Shown here piece by piece: positions 1 to 8,784 of a stretch of DNA of 64,000 nt (the stretch's first letter is position 1; each line of letters opens with the position of its first letter). The stretch lies in NCBI RefSeq assembly GCF_039533965.1, contig NZ_BAAAUN010000001.1:3446950-3510949 (forward strand). The letters run 5' to 3'. The translations under genes were made by a program, and so were the position numbers. Origin of the DNA: Microbacterium luteolum. GTDB taxonomy: Bacteria; Actinomycetota; Actinomycetes; Actinomycetales; Microbacteriaceae. The notes below the pieces were generated by a model that was not told where the DNA came from, did no database searches, and was given only the letters and a program-made list of their open reading frames with translations.

Positions 1-818
1 GCCGGGCTGGGAGGCCGGCCATGTGCCAGGACCGGGAGGCGACGATGCGGGCTCCGGGTGCGGAGCCGCGGCTGTCGCAGCGCGGAGCCGAGGTGCAGCA
101 GTGGACGAACATCGCCGGGTTCGCCGAGGAGATGGTCCTGCACCGGAACGCCGTGACGGTGATCGATCGGCGCATGCCGCTCGACCTCGCGGCGATGCTC
201 GGGTGCGCGGTCGCGACGGGGGTCGGGTCGGCGCGGAAGGTCGCGCGCGTCGCGGAAGGCGACCATGTGGTCGTGATCGGCGCCGGTGGCGTCGGGCTCA
301 ACGTCTGCCAGGGCGCGGCGCTCGCCGGGGCGGCGACGGTGATCGCGATCGATCGCAGCGACGAGCGCCTGCGCCTCGCCCAGGAGCGTTTCGGTGCGAC
401 CCACGGGATCAACACCTCGGAGGTGGCGGATGCCGCGGCCGCGGTCCGCGCGTTGACCGACGGCGGGGCCGATCACGTGTTCGAGGCCGTCGGTGTTCCC
501 GGCCTGATCGGAATCGCCCTCGATGCGACGGCCCGTGGCGGGTCGGTCTGGGCGGTCGGCGTGTTCGGCGACGAGGCAGAGATCGCGTTCCCGGCCGGAC
601 ATCTGCACGCGGGCAAGGGCGTCCAGGGCGTGCGCGCGGGGTCTCTCGAGCCGCAGAAGGATCTGCCGCGGCTCGTCGAGGAGTACCTCGCCGGGCGGCT
701 CGAACTCGACGCTCTCGCCGGACGCCGCATCCCGCTCGAGCAGATCAACGACGGGATCGCCGACCTCGAGGCCGGGGTCGGCGCCCGCACGCTGGTGGTG
801 TTTCAGCCGATCGAGTAG
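1..818 (+). CDS. Zinc-dependent alcohol dehydrogenase, 5' end cut by window edge
   Basis: C-terminal part of a medium-chain Zn-alcohol dehydrogenase; substrate unknown. The reading frame (codons from base 3) is open to the left edge. The first visible residues, RAGRPAMC, look like the end of a structural-zinc lobe, so the ATG at 21 is internal and not the start. A Rossmann motif GAGGVGLN follows near 280-303, then the coenzyme-binding and C-terminal halves. The stop is at 816-818, only partly overlapping the tail of the convergent SDR gene. The setting (SDR, transketolase) suggests sugar or polyol oxidation, which is inference. Confidence 0.88.
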   Translation, partial: RAGRPAMCQDREATMRAPGAEPRLSQRGAEVQQWTNIAGFAEEMVLHRNAVTVIDRRMPLDLAAMLGCAVATGVGSARKVARVAEGDHVVVIGAGGVGLNVCQGAALAGAATVIAIDRSDERLRLAQERFGATHGINTSEVADAAAAVRALTDGGADHVFEAVGVPGLIGIALDATARGGSVWAVGVFGDEAEIAFPAGHLHAGKGVQGVRAGSLEPQKDLPRLVEEYLAGRLELDALAGRRIPLEQINDGIADLEAGVGARTLVVFQPIE

Positions 819-1510
819 CCGCCGTCGACATTGAGGATCGTGCCGGTGATGTAACCGGCGTCGGGGGAGACGAGGAATCCGATCGCGCGCGCCACGTCGT
901 CGGCCTCGCCCCAGCGTGCGAGAGGGATGCGCGCGCTGATCCGCTCGAAGCGCTCGGCGTCGTCGCGCGCGCGTCGCGACATCGGCGTGGCGATCCATCC
1001 AGGGGCCACCGCGTTCACGCGGATGCCCTCGGGGGCGTAGGCGACCGCCTGTGACCGGGTGAGCGAGACGACGGCGCCCTTCGAGGCGGCGTAGGCGGGC
1101 GAGTTCGCGGAGCCGAAGTAGCTCCACATCGACGCGAAGTTCACGATCGATCCGCCGGCGTCGGCGAGGCGCGAGCGGAGCAGCTCGGCGACGGCGAGCA
1201 CGCCGGTCACGTTGACGCCGAGCACCGCGTCGAACTGCTCGGGCTGCCACTCGTCGTCGCGCAGTACGGCCGCGCAGGTCACAAGCGCGCTGACTGGACC
1301 GAGGTCGGCGAGCGACATCTCGAGAGCCTCGCTGTCGCTCACGTCGCAACGGCGGAACGAGATGTCTTCCGGGAGGTCGGCGTCGGCGTCCAGGCCCAGC
1401 GCCACGATGCGCCAGCCGCGCTCCCGCAACAGGTCGGCGACCGCCCGGCCGATGCCGGTTCCTCCTCCTGTGATCACGGCGAGCGGTTCGGTGAGGGGCG
1501 TGCTGGACAT
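803..1510 (-). CDS. SDR family oxidoreductase
   Basis: Classical short-chain dehydrogenase/reductase of 235 residues, normal length for the family. It has the NAD(P) motif TGGGTGIG (14-21), a probable catalytic Ser at 127, the Y140-x3-K144 pair and a C-terminal substrate region ending near GTILNVDGGY. The start at 1510 is chosen because it has an AGGAGA ribosome site five bases upstream and begins the fold directly; upstream in-frame starts would add a non-conserved tail. Divergent from the transketolase genes with 59 bp between, so probably co-regulated. Likely oxidises a sugar or polyol; substrate not determinable. Confidence 0.88.
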   Translation of the reverse strand: MSSTPLTEPLAVITGGGTGIGRAVADLLRERGWRIVALGLDADADLPEDISFRRCDVSDSEALEMSLADLGPVSALVTCAAVLRDDEWQPEQFDAVLGVNVTGVLAVAELLRSRLADAGGSIVNFASMWSYFGSANSPAYAASKGAVVSLTRSQAVAYAPEGIRVNAVAPGWIATPMSRRARDDAERFERISARIPLARWGEADDVARAIGFLVSPDAGYITGTILNVDGGYSIG

Positions 1511-1526
1511 GTCGTCTCCTGACGTA

Positions 1527-1541
1527 TCGAAATTTATTCGA
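1527..1541. promoter_or_regulatory. Inverted repeat between divergent SDR and transketolase genes
   Basis: Perfect 5-bp arms TCGAA / TTCGA around ATTTA in an AT-rich stretch between two divergent catabolic genes. This is a plausible operator or paired promoter region. No regulator gene lies next to it. Confidence 0.35.
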
Positions 1542-1569
1542 CCGTAGCTTGACACCGGGGGAAATTTCA

Positions 1570-2454
1570 ATGAGCATGTCTCACGTGCCCTCATCGACGA
1601 CGCTGACACCCGACCGACCCACCGCCGTCGCCGCTCTCCTGGCCGATCGAGCCGCCTTCGTGCGCACCGAGACGATCCGCCTCATCGAGATCGCGAAGGT
1701 CGGCCACTACAGCTCGGTCTTCTCCGCCGCCGAGATCTTCGCCGCCCTGTACTACGGGGTGATGCGCACGGATGCCGCCCGTCCCGCATGGGCGGACCGC
1801 GACCGGTTCCTGATGGGGAAGGGGCATGCCGCGGTCGGGCTCTTCCCGATCCTCGCCGATCTCGGATACTTCCCGACCGAGGTCCTCGACGGCTACACGC
1901 GCCTCGGCAGCCCGCTGGGCGACCACCCGGACATGACCAAGGTCCCCGGCATCGACTTCAGCTCGGGGTCGATCGGCCACGCGCTGTCGAACGGGCTCGG
2001 CATGGCGCTCGGCGGCCGGATGGCGGGGCGCGACTTCAGCGTCTTCGTCATGCTCGGCGACGGCGAGATGCAGGAGGGGCAGGTCTGGGAAGCTGCACTC
2101 GGCGCCGCCCATCACCGACTCGGAAAGCTCGTCGCCATCGTCGATCGCAACGGCTTCCAGCTCGACGGCAGCGTCGACGACGTGATCGGGATCGAACCGC
2201 TCGCCGACAAGTGGCGCGCGTTCGGCTGGAACGTGCACGAGGTCGACGGGCATGACCCGGTCGCCGTCCGTGATCTGCTGCTCGCGCTGGCGGAGCGCCC
2301 CGACGGCACAGCGCCCAGCTGCGTCATCGCGCAGACGAAGAAGGGAAAGGGAGTGTCGTACATGGAGGAGGAGCCCGGATGGCACCTCGGGTACCTCATG
2401 CCCGCCGACGCCGAGAGAGCCGTCGCCGAGATCCTCGAAGGAGGCCGCGCATGA
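1570..2454 (+). CDS. Transketolase, N-terminal subunit
   Basis: First half of a two-gene transketolase: the thiamine-diphosphate pyrophosphate-binding domain, 294 residues. It shows the TPP/Mg motif GDGE (163-166) followed by N194, the GKGH motif near 83-86 and the expected length for the split form. The ATG at 1570 follows a GGGGGA stretch; a TTG at 1549 or ATG at 1576 are alternatives. The stop overlaps the next start (ATGA). Transfers two-carbon ketol units together with the downstream subunit. Split transketolases are frequent in dedicated sugar-catabolic clusters; the substrate here is unknown. Confidence 0.92.
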   Translation: MSMSHVPSSTTLTPDRPTAVAALLADRAAFVRTETIRLIEIAKVGHYSSVFSAAEIFAALYYGVMRTDAARPAWADRDRFLMGKGHAAVGLFPILADLGYFPTEVLDGYTRLGSPLGDHPDMTKVPGIDFSSGSIGHALSNGLGMALGGRMAGRDFSVFVMLGDGEMQEGQVWEAALGAAHHRLGKLVAIVDRNGFQLDGSVDDVIGIEPLADKWRAFGWNVHEVDGHDPVAVRDLLLALAERPDGTAPSCVIAQTKKGKGVSYMEEEPGWHLGYLMPADAERAVAEILEGGRA

Positions 2455-3431
2455 GCGCCCCGCAGCTGGCCGACGGCTCCTGGCAGTACCGGAGCATCAA
2501 CGCGCAGAACCCCGGCCTCGACCACCTGTCGGACGGTCTGCTCGACCTCGTCGAGGCGGGAGTGCCCGTCGTCGCGGGTACCGCCGACCTGCAGTACTCG
2601 AACGGGCTCGTGAAGTTCGCGCAGCGGCATCCGGATCGCTTCGTGCAGTTCGGGATCTCCGAGCAGAACATGGTGTCGGCCGCGGCGGGACTCGCCACGA
2701 CCGGTGCCGTTCCGTTCGTGGCGACCTTCGCGTCGTTCCTCGCGCTGCTGTGCTGCGAGCAGATCCGCATGGACGTCGCCTACACGAAGCTCCCCGTCCG
2801 GCTCATCGGGCATCACACCGGCATCGCGCTCGGCTTCTACGGAACCAGCCATCACGCGACCGAGGACATCTCCGCGCTGCGCGCCATCGCCGGGCTCACG
2901 ATCGTCTCTCCCGCCGACGGACCCCAGCTTCGCGCGGCGATCAGGGCGTCGGCGGACTGGCCCGAGCCGATCTACTTCCGCACCAGCCGCGGCCGCGATC
3001 CGCAGGTGTACGGCGATGACGTCGTCTTCGAGTTCGGCAAGGGCATCGAGCACGCGACCGGGACCGACCTGACGATCATCGCCTGCGGCACGCAGGTGCA
3101 CCCGGCGCTCGCCGCGGCCGACGCTCTCCGCGCCGAGGGCCTCTCGGTGGGGGTCATCGACATGCCGACGATCAAGCCGCTCGACGAGGGTCTCGTCCGC
3201 TCCGCAGCCGCACGCAGCGCCGTCGTCCTGACGGTGGAGGAGCACAACATCCTCGGGGGCCTGGGTGCAGCCGTCGCCGAGGTCATGGCGGAGGTGCCCT
3301 CCGGTGCCCGGCTCGTGCGCCACGGCATCCGCGACGAGTACAGTCTCATCGCTCCGCCGACGCATCTCTACGCGCACTACCGGCTGGATGCCCCGGGCAT
3401 CGCCGCCGTCGCACGTGAGGCGCTCGCATGA
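2451..3431 (+). CDS. Transketolase, C-terminal subunit
   Basis: Second half of the split transketolase (326 residues): pyrimidine-binding domain then C-terminal domain. The catalytic Glu is E71 in FGISEQNM, which activates the TPP cofactor of the partner. The start at 2451 has a perfect AGGAGG six bases upstream and overlaps the N-subunit stop by ATGA, so the two chains are translationally coupled. The stop overlaps the following HAD gene in the same way. Works only as a complex with the N-terminal subunit. Confidence 0.92.
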   Translation: MSAPQLADGSWQYRSINAQNPGLDHLSDGLLDLVEAGVPVVAGTADLQYSNGLVKFAQRHPDRFVQFGISEQNMVSAAAGLATTGAVPFVATFASFLALLCCEQIRMDVAYTKLPVRLIGHHTGIALGFYGTSHHATEDISALRAIAGLTIVSPADGPQLRAAIRASADWPEPIYFRTSRGRDPQVYGDDVVFEFGKGIEHATGTDLTIIACGTQVHPALAAADALRAEGLSVGVIDMPTIKPLDEGLVRSAAARSAVVLTVEEHNILGGLGAAVAEVMAEVPSGARLVRHGIRDEYSLIAPPTHLYAHYRLDAPGIAAVAREALA

Positions 3432-3958
3432 CCGCCGCGACCCTCCCGCATGCGCACTGGCACGCCGCCACGGCGGTGCGCCCCGGCCCGGCGGTCGTGT
3501 TCGATCTCGACGGCGTGCTCGCGGACGCGATGCACCGCCAGCACTTCCTGCACCGCGAGACGCCCGACTGGGAGGCGTTCTACCGCGACGTCCACGCGGA
3601 TGCCGTGATCGAGACAGGACGTGCCCTGCTGTCGTGCATGCGCGACGACGTCACGATCATCATCCTCACCGCACGCGTCGACGAGGTCGCGATCGTGACG
3701 CGCGAGTGGCTCGCCGCGCAGGGGCTCCGCTTCGACCTGCTGGTGTGCCGGCCGCCGCGGGAGGACGACGACGCCACCGTCGCGGTGGACTACAAGAGGA
3801 TCGAGATCGGGCGCATGCTGGCGTGGGGCATCGAGCCGATCCTCGGCATCGACGACAACCGCAAGATCATCGACATGTACGCCGAGTTCGACATCCCGAG
3901 CCTCTACTTCCCGAGCGGCTACTACGACAGCAGCTCCCGCTACGACGGCGGCGTGTAG
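3428..3958 (+). CDS. HAD superfamily phosphatase-like protein
   Basis: Haloacid dehalogenase fold, 176 residues. Motif I is DLDG with nucleophile D26 and D28, motif II is T81 in ILTAR, motif III is K123, and motif IV acidic residues are D142/D143. No large cap insert is visible, as in the phosphatase domain of polynucleotide-kinase-type proteins. ATGA overlap with the transketolase subunit makes it the third gene of the operon. Probably dephosphorylates a pathway intermediate (inference). Confidence 0.8.
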   Translation: MTAATLPHAHWHAATAVRPGPAVVFDLDGVLADAMHRQHFLHRETPDWEAFYRDVHADAVIETGRALLSCMRDDVTIIILTARVDEVAIVTREWLAAQGLRFDLLVCRPPREDDDATVAVDYKRIEIGRMLAWGIEPILGIDDNRKIIDMYAEFDIPSLYFPSGYYDSSSRYDGGV

Positions 3959-3983
3959 ACGCCCGCGACCGGGCGGATGCCCG

Positions 3984-4018
3984 GAGGAGGGGCGGCGGGA
4001 ATCCCGCCGCCCCTCCTC
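3984..4018. terminator. Bidirectional hairpin terminator
   Basis: 17-bp perfect arms (3984-4000 and 4002-4018), very GC-rich, between the convergent HAD and AroE-like genes and directly touching the stop codon of the latter. No T-run is needed for a stem this strong to end or insulate transcription in actinobacteria. Confidence 0.75.
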
Positions 4019-4945
4019 TCATGCCATCGTGGAGCGGGCGATGCGCGAGAGGCGGTCGAAGAGCTCGCCGCGGGCGGGGATGTCGATACCGTGCACTGCC
4101 GCGACGACCGAGGTCCAGGAGTAGACGAAGTAGTCCCACCCGTCCTCGACGGCGAGATCGCGCTCCTGACGACGGGCCTCGGCCTGGACGAGGAAGTGCC
4201 GCGGGCCGCGGTAGTTCATATCCCAGACGATGGACCCGGTCGGGTACACCACGTCGTCGGTGAGGGGAGACCCCGGACGATCCTTTCCCATACCCGTCGC
4301 ATTGACGAGGACGGATGCCGGCGGCAGGGCGGCGACGACGGCATCGGCCTCGTGTGCATCGGCGGTGACGTGGGTGGTGACGGGGATCGTGAAGCCGATG
4401 CGCTCGTGCAGGGCGCGCATCTCGTCGAGCCGCTGCGCCGAGCGCGCGGTGACATGGATGCGTGTGGGGACCGGCCGACCCTCCGCGGCCGCCCGATGCA
4501 GCCCCAGCGTCGTCGCGATCGACGCGCCCCCTGCTCCGAGGAGCAGGAGCTCTCCGCCGCGGTCCCAGTGGCCGTCGGGGATGAGGGCCTCGAGGGCGAG
4601 GCGGCTGGTGCGGTCGTCGAGAGCTGCACCGTGCAGCGCGCCGTCGCGCATCGCCAGGCAGCTCACCTCGTGCAGCAGGCGGGCCGAGTCGTCGAGATCC
4701 GCGAACAGATCGCCGGCCGCAGCGAGCACGTTGAGCTTGTGCGTCGTGATCAGGCCGCCGATCGAGCCGGGCGTGGCGATCACGCGCTCGACCGCGGCGC
4801 GATACTCCGCCGCGGGGGCGTCGAGCGGGAAGTCGACGCCGACGAGGCGGGAGCCGATGCCGAGCTCGGTCATCCACAGCGGATAGATCCGCTGCATCGC
4901 GGACTCGGCCGTCGAAACCCCGAAGAACCAGAACGTCGAGTTCAT
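4019..4945 (-). CDS. Shikimate dehydrogenase family protein (AroE-like)
   Basis: AroE-type two-domain dehydrogenase of 308 residues, somewhat longer than typical AroE. The substrate lobe carries THK with K70, the usual catalytic lysine, and D110/D111 in the place of the conserved Asp. The NAD(P) lobe has GAGG (137-140). A C-terminal stretch near YFVYSWTSVV differs from housekeeping AroE. The start overlaps the MBL stop (ATGA). In this cluster it is more likely a catabolic polyol, cyclitol or lactone dehydrogenase than the aromatic-pathway enzyme (inference). Confidence 0.78.
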   Translation of the reverse strand: MNSTFWFFGVSTAESAMQRIYPLWMTELGIGSRLVGVDFPLDAPAAEYRAAVERVIATPGSIGGLITTHKLNVLAAAGDLFADLDDSARLLHEVSCLAMRDGALHGAALDDRTSRLALEALIPDGHWDRGGELLLLGAGGASIATTLGLHRAAAEGRPVPTRIHVTARSAQRLDEMRALHERIGFTIPVTTHVTADAHEADAVVAALPPASVLVNATGMGKDRPGSPLTDDVVYPTGSIVWDMNYRGPRHFLVQAEARRQERDLAVEDGWDYFVYSWTSVVAAVHGIDIPARGELFDRLSRIARSTMA

Positions 4946-5793
4946 GCCGAGGCCTCCGTGAGAGAGAACGGCACTCCGAGCTCGGGAATGCGCCAGGCGA
5001 TGTCGTCGACGTCGGACAGCCGCTGCTCGAGATCGGCGGGATCGGCGGAGTTGAACTCGAAGAGGCCCCAGTGGTGGCAGACGAGGGCGGGGATGTCCGC
5101 ATCGCGGCAGAGCGCCACCGCCTCTTCCAGCGTGAAGTTCCCGGGCACGCCGTGGTCGCGACGATGCGTGTCGCGGCCGTTCACGGGCAGGAGCGCGATG
5201 TCGACGTTCAGGGCGCGGACGAGGTCGGCCTGGCCGGGGTACGGCGCGCAGTCCCCGGAGTGGTAGATCCGCCGGGATCCCACCTCGATGACGTATCCGA
5301 GGAAGAGGTTCTGCGCATGGTCGTCGGTCGTGAGCTCCTCGTGCGCGGCGGGCACGGCGGTCACCGAGATGCCGCCGCGGCTGCGGAAGGTCTCACCGGC
5401 ATCCAGGCCGAGCAGCCGTGAGGCGGGGATGCCACGCGCGACGCCCTTCACCGCTTCGGAGCGCGGCACCACGAAGAGCGGGTCGCTCGCGCTCTGGAGG
5501 TAGGGGATGGAGCCGAGATCCATGTGATCGGTGTGCCCGTGCGTGCAGAGGACCAGCGAGAGGCCCGTGACATCGGAGGGGTTCACGGGGCTCGGATGCA
5601 TCCGGCTGTGCGGGAAGATCCGGCCGCGGTACTTGTCGGCGAGCACGTCGCTCAGATACGGATCGATGAACAGGAGTTCGTCTCCCGCGCGGATCGCGAA
5701 CCCGGCCTGTCCGAGCCACCAGAGGACGACGGCGTCCTCCTGACCGGTCGGCGCGGGGAAGGTGGGGTCCAGCGGGAATCGGGCGGGCGTCAT
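4942..5793 (-). CDS. MBL-fold hydrolase, UlaG-like
   Basis: Metallo-beta-lactamase-fold hydrolase of 283 residues. Metal motif THGHTDH (84-90), later SGD and HHW segments supply the remaining ligands. The closest recognisable group is UlaG, the L-ascorbate-6-phosphate lactonase, so a sugar-lactone hydrolase is plausible. Start at 5793 with AAGGAG just upstream. First gene of a two-gene operon with the AroE-like enzyme. Confidence 0.8.
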   Translation of the reverse strand: MTPARFPLDPTFPAPTGQEDAVVLWWLGQAGFAIRAGDELLFIDPYLSDVLADKYRGRIFPHSRMHPSPVNPSDVTGLSLVLCTHGHTDHMDLGSIPYLQSASDPLFVVPRSEAVKGVARGIPASRLLGLDAGETFRSRGGISVTAVPAAHEELTTDDHAQNLFLGYVIEVGSRRIYHSGDCAPYPGQADLVRALNVDIALLPVNGRDTHRRDHGVPGNFTLEEAVALCRDADIPALVCHHWGLFEFNSADPADLEQRLSDVDDIAWRIPELGVPFSLTEASA

Positions 5794-5811
5794 CGCAGCT
5801 CCTTCGAAAGA

Positions 5812-5840
5812 ATTTCTCTAACGATAGCTAGAGCAGAAAT
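5812..5840 (-). promoter_or_regulatory. AT-rich inverted repeat upstream of the UlaG-like operon
   Basis: CTCTA (5816-5820) and TAGAG (5829-5833), extended by ATTT and AAAT on the outside, in the only AT-rich stretch of this region. Sits 20-45 bp upstream of the start codon, where a promoter or operator is expected. Confidence 0.4.
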
Positions 5841-5956
5841 ATCCTGCAAGGTTCGCCGGGTCGGCGATGCGGGAACGGTGTGGCGTGGTGCGTGCCGTCG
5901 GGGAGCGGCGTGATGCCCCGAATCGTTCTCGGGTTCGCGGGCGCCAGCGGATTCCG

Positions 5957-5970
5957 GCATATCGATATGC
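5957..5970. promoter_or_regulatory. 14-bp perfect palindrome upstream of the HNH gene
   Basis: GCATATCGATATGC is a perfect palindrome about 60 bp before the DUF222 gene start. Possible operator; no regulator is linked to it. Confidence 0.3.
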
Positions 5971-6029
5971 GGGTCTGATCAGGTCATTTTCGAGGTCTGA
6001 ATGTCGGTGGTCCCGGGTTGACTGGGGGT

Positions 6030-7514
6030 ATGAACAGCACCGAGGAACTCCTGGATCGGGTCGTCGCCGACCTCGACCTGGTGCTGTCCGCGGATGTGCT
6101 GGCGGGGTTGCCCGACGCGGAGCGGATGCATGTGCTGCGGGTCGCGGGGGACGCATTCCGGAGGATCGAGGCGGTGGTCGTGGAGACGACCGCGTCCGCG
6201 CACCCGGACTTCTCGCACTCGTTCGGATGCCGCGGCCAGAACGAGTTGCTGCAGCGGGTGCTGCGGACGGATGTGGCGGGCGCGACGCGGGTCGGGAAGG
6301 CCGCGGATGCGGTGCGTCGGCAGATCAGTGTCAGTTCGGGGGAGCGGCTCGAGGCGAGGTTTCCGGCGTTGCGAGAGGCGATGCTCGACGGGGTGATCGG
6401 TGTGGCCGGGATGCTCGCGGCGGTGGGTCCGATCGACAAGGCGGCGCACAAGGTCGGGCGGGAGACGGTCCTGGAAGCGGATGCTCTGTTGGCGGCCTGC
6501 GCCCGCGGGCAGCGGACCTTCTTCGACACCCCGGGTGATGCGGACGCTCCAGCCGAACCCGAAGCGGCCGAACCCCAGACGGCTGAGAGCGTGGACGAGC
6601 CTCTCGGCCCACCGGCGACGCCGGAGGACCTGCGTGGATACGCGCACATGATCGCGGCGGCGATGGATCCCGACGGACCCGAGCCTTCGGATCGGGGTGC
6701 GCAGAACCAGCGGTTCTTCACCATCGGTCGTCTCCGCAACGGCCTCCACGCGATCCGCGGGAATCTGCTCCCGGATGTCGCGGCGCAGATGCAGGCGGTG
6801 TTCGACGCGCAGTGCAATCCGAAGACCGACGGGCCCCCGAAGCCTGGGGTGCAGTTCGACGACGGTGACGACGAGCGCGACGGCGCCGACGATACCGGCG
6901 CCGGCACCGGTGAGGATGACGAGCCGTTCGATCGGCGCAGTGCCGGCCAGAAACGGCACGATGCCCTTGCCGCCGCCCTCGGTATCGCCGCCCGGCACGA
7001 GGAAATGCCCACCCTGGGTGGCGCGTCCCCGACCCTGGTCGTGCACGTCGATGCGAAAGACCTCGCCGCAGGGCGCGGGTGGGCGACGATGGCCGGGTCC
7101 GAGGCGCCGATCCCATTGCATGTCGCAGCGCACACCGCCTGCACCGGCGCGATCCAGCGGGTGCTGTTCGACGAGGGCCGCATCATCGGGATCAACGTCA
7201 CCGATCGGGTGTTCACCGTGCACCAACGCAGGGCGATCGTCGCCCGCGACAGGGAATGCCTCATCCCCGGCTGCCACGTGCCCGCGTCATGGTGCGAGAT
7301 CCACCATGTCACCGAACACTCCCGCGGCGGGCCGACGCACACCGACAACGGGGTGCCGCTGTGCTGGTGGCATCACCGGTCGCTGGACTGGTCCGGGTGG
7401 GAGATCAGGATGAACGGCGGTATCCCGGAGATTCGGGGACCCGCCTGGTGGGACCCCCACCGACGCTGGCGCGCGCCACGACCCCGCGTCTCACGACACC
7501 TCGCCACCGCCTGA
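6030..7514 (+). CDS. HNH endonuclease signature protein, DUF222 / 13E12 family
   Basis: 494-residue protein with an N-terminal helical DUF222 region, an acidic low-complexity linker near residues 170-310 and a C-terminal HNH domain (410-450: paired Cys, CEIHH, then CWWHH). This is the 13E12 repeat family, present in many copies in actinobacterial genomes and often presumed mobile; the biological role is unknown. ATG at 6030 is preferred over the TTG at 6018. Convergent with the CDGSH gene, only two bases apart. Confidence 0.9.
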   Translation: MNSTEELLDRVVADLDLVLSADVLAGLPDAERMHVLRVAGDAFRRIEAVVVETTASAHPDFSHSFGCRGQNELLQRVLRTDVAGATRVGKAADAVRRQISVSSGERLEARFPALREAMLDGVIGVAGMLAAVGPIDKAAHKVGRETVLEADALLAACARGQRTFFDTPGDADAPAEPEAAEPQTAESVDEPLGPPATPEDLRGYAHMIAAAMDPDGPEPSDRGAQNQRFFTIGRLRNGLHAIRGNLLPDVAAQMQAVFDAQCNPKTDGPPKPGVQFDDGDDERDGADDTGAGTGEDDEPFDRRSAGQKRHDALAAALGIAARHEEMPTLGGASPTLVVHVDAKDLAAGRGWATMAGSEAPIPLHVAAHTACTGAIQRVLFDEGRIIGINVTDRVFTVHQRRAIVARDRECLIPGCHVPASWCEIHHVTEHSRGGPTHTDNGVPLCWWHHRSLDWSGWEIRMNGGIPEIRGPAWWDPHRRWRAPRPRVSRHLATA

Positions 7515-7516
7515 GC

Positions 7517-7744
7517 TCACGGTCCTTCGGAGGATCCTTCATCTTCGGTGCGAAACCCTGCAGCCTTGTGCGTGCCGTCGCAGAAGGGCTTGATGACCGA
7601 GAGTCCGCACCGGCAGAGCGCCATGGTGCGGCGGTGCGGACGGATGACCTCGCCCTCCGGCGTCCGCAGCTCGATCTCGCCCCGCACCAGCAGCGGCCCG
7701 TCCGGGTACGGGGTGATCGTGGTCGGCTCCTGGTCGGTGCTCAT
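7517..7744 (-). CDS. CDGSH iron-sulfur domain protein
   Basis: Small 75-residue protein carrying the CDGSH motif with all four 2Fe-2S ligands: C44, C46, C55 and H59 (three Cys, one His). The start at 7744 overlaps the stop of the upstream iron-enzyme gene (ATGA), so the two are coupled. CDGSH proteins act in redox sensing or electron and cluster transfer. Here it may be an electron donor for the neighbouring haem-oxygenase-fold enzyme (inference from the coupling). Confidence 0.88.
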   Translation of the reverse strand: MSTDQEPTTITPYPDGPLLVRGEIELRTPEGEVIRPHRRTMALCRCGLSVIKPFCDGTHKAAGFRTEDEGSSEGP

Positions 7745-8784
7745 GCCGGCACCGAGCCGCGCAGAGACGACTCTCCTGCCGCCCACGCGTCCAGCATGTG
7801 GGCGCCCGACCAACCGTCGATCGTCAGGCACGCGGCCGCGCCGAACATGATGTCGGCGAGCAGCTCCGGCCGGTCCTCGGCGAGACCGCCCGCCAGGTCA
7901 CGTGCGGCGATCTGCTCGTGCACGGCATCCGCCTCGATGTGCTCGTCGAAGTACTCCACGACGTCCTGGTCGAAGCCCAGCCGGCGCAGCCCGTCGGCGT
8001 ACAGCTTGCACGGGATCGACGACGTCATCTCGAACGCCGCGAGGTGCCCGACGATCGCGCCGACCAGTCGCCGGTTGAGGCCGAACATCGACATCATGTT
8101 GAACGACGCGAGCGTGATGGCGGGCACGTCGTCGATGTAGGCGCCGTAGGTCGCATCGAGTCCGGCCGCCCGCATCGCGTTCGCGAACAGCACCGCGTGC
8201 ACTCGCTGCGGACGCCCGCCGCCGTACTCGTCGGCCTGGATCTCGACCAGAGCGGCCTTCGCCCGGCCGGTCAGCCGCGGGATCGCCCAGGAGTGCGGGT
8301 CCGCCTCGCGGAGCGTGTAGACCGAACGCTGCATCAGCATCTCCTCGGCCTGCTCCCTGGTCGCCTTCTTCGCGAAGTAGCGCGAGAGGCTGGGACCCGT
8401 GTCGGCAGCGGCGAGGGCGAAGAGCGCCCGGCCGACGGCATCCACGGTCGGCTCGGGGAGCTCCGGCATCGGCACGCTCTCCCGCACGGCGCGCTCGAAC
8501 GCGTCCTCGAGGATGCGGCGCGTCGTGAGGAGGTGGGGATCCCACTCGAGGTCGGCGTCCAGCCCGGGGAGCGACCCGTATGCCGAGCTGTAGAGGAGGA
8601 ACAGCGCGAGCTGGATGTCGTCGTCGCGGATGACGTCGACGCTCTCGGCGACCGCACCGAGAGCGAGCGCGGAGTGCTCCGCGTCGCCGCCGGCGCCCGT
8701 GAGAGCGCGCAACACGGCGTCACTGAGGGGGCCGCGAGCGGCGAAGGGGACAGCGGTGTCGGCGACGAGCGCGGATGTGGTCAT
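7741..8784 (-). CDS. Iron-containing redox enzyme family protein (haem-oxygenase fold)
   Basis: 347 residues, mostly helical, resembling the iron-containing redox enzyme / haem-oxygenase-like diiron oxidase group. Candidate metal ligands in the right order are E181, D185 and H196 on one helix pair, E252 further on, and H282, D286 and H289 on a later helix. Such enzymes oxidise or cleave small substrates using O2; the substrate here is unknown. Start at 8784 chosen for the GGGAG upstream; the longer reading frame adds a basic, non-conserved tail. First gene of a two-gene operon with the CDGSH protein. Confidence 0.75.
   Translation of the reverse strand: MTTSALVADTAVPFAARGPLSDAVLRALTGAGGDAEHSALALGAVAESVDVIRDDDIQLALFLLYSSAYGSLPGLDADLEWDPHLLTTRRILEDAFERAVRESVPMPELPEPTVDAVGRALFALAAADTGPSLSRYFAKKATREQAEEMLMQRSVYTLREADPHSWAIPRLTGRAKAALVEIQADEYGGGRPQRVHAVLFANAMRAAGLDATYGAYIDDVPAITLASFNMMSMFGLNRRLVGAIVGHLAAFEMTSSIPCKLYADGLRRLGFDQDVVEYFDEHIEADAVHEQIAARDLAGGLAEDRPELLADIMFGAAACLTIDGWSGAHMLDAWAAGESSLRGSVPA

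Noticed and set aside
1549..1554. TTGACA as a -35 box for the transketolase operon
   Set aside because: A -10 would fall inside the coding sequence; the hexamer is next to the start codon and is probably chance.
6030..7514. DUF222 HNH gene as an intein, homing endonuclease or phage marker
   Set aside because: It stands alone with a complete DUF222 domain, no interrupted host gene, no integrase and no att-like repeats nearby.
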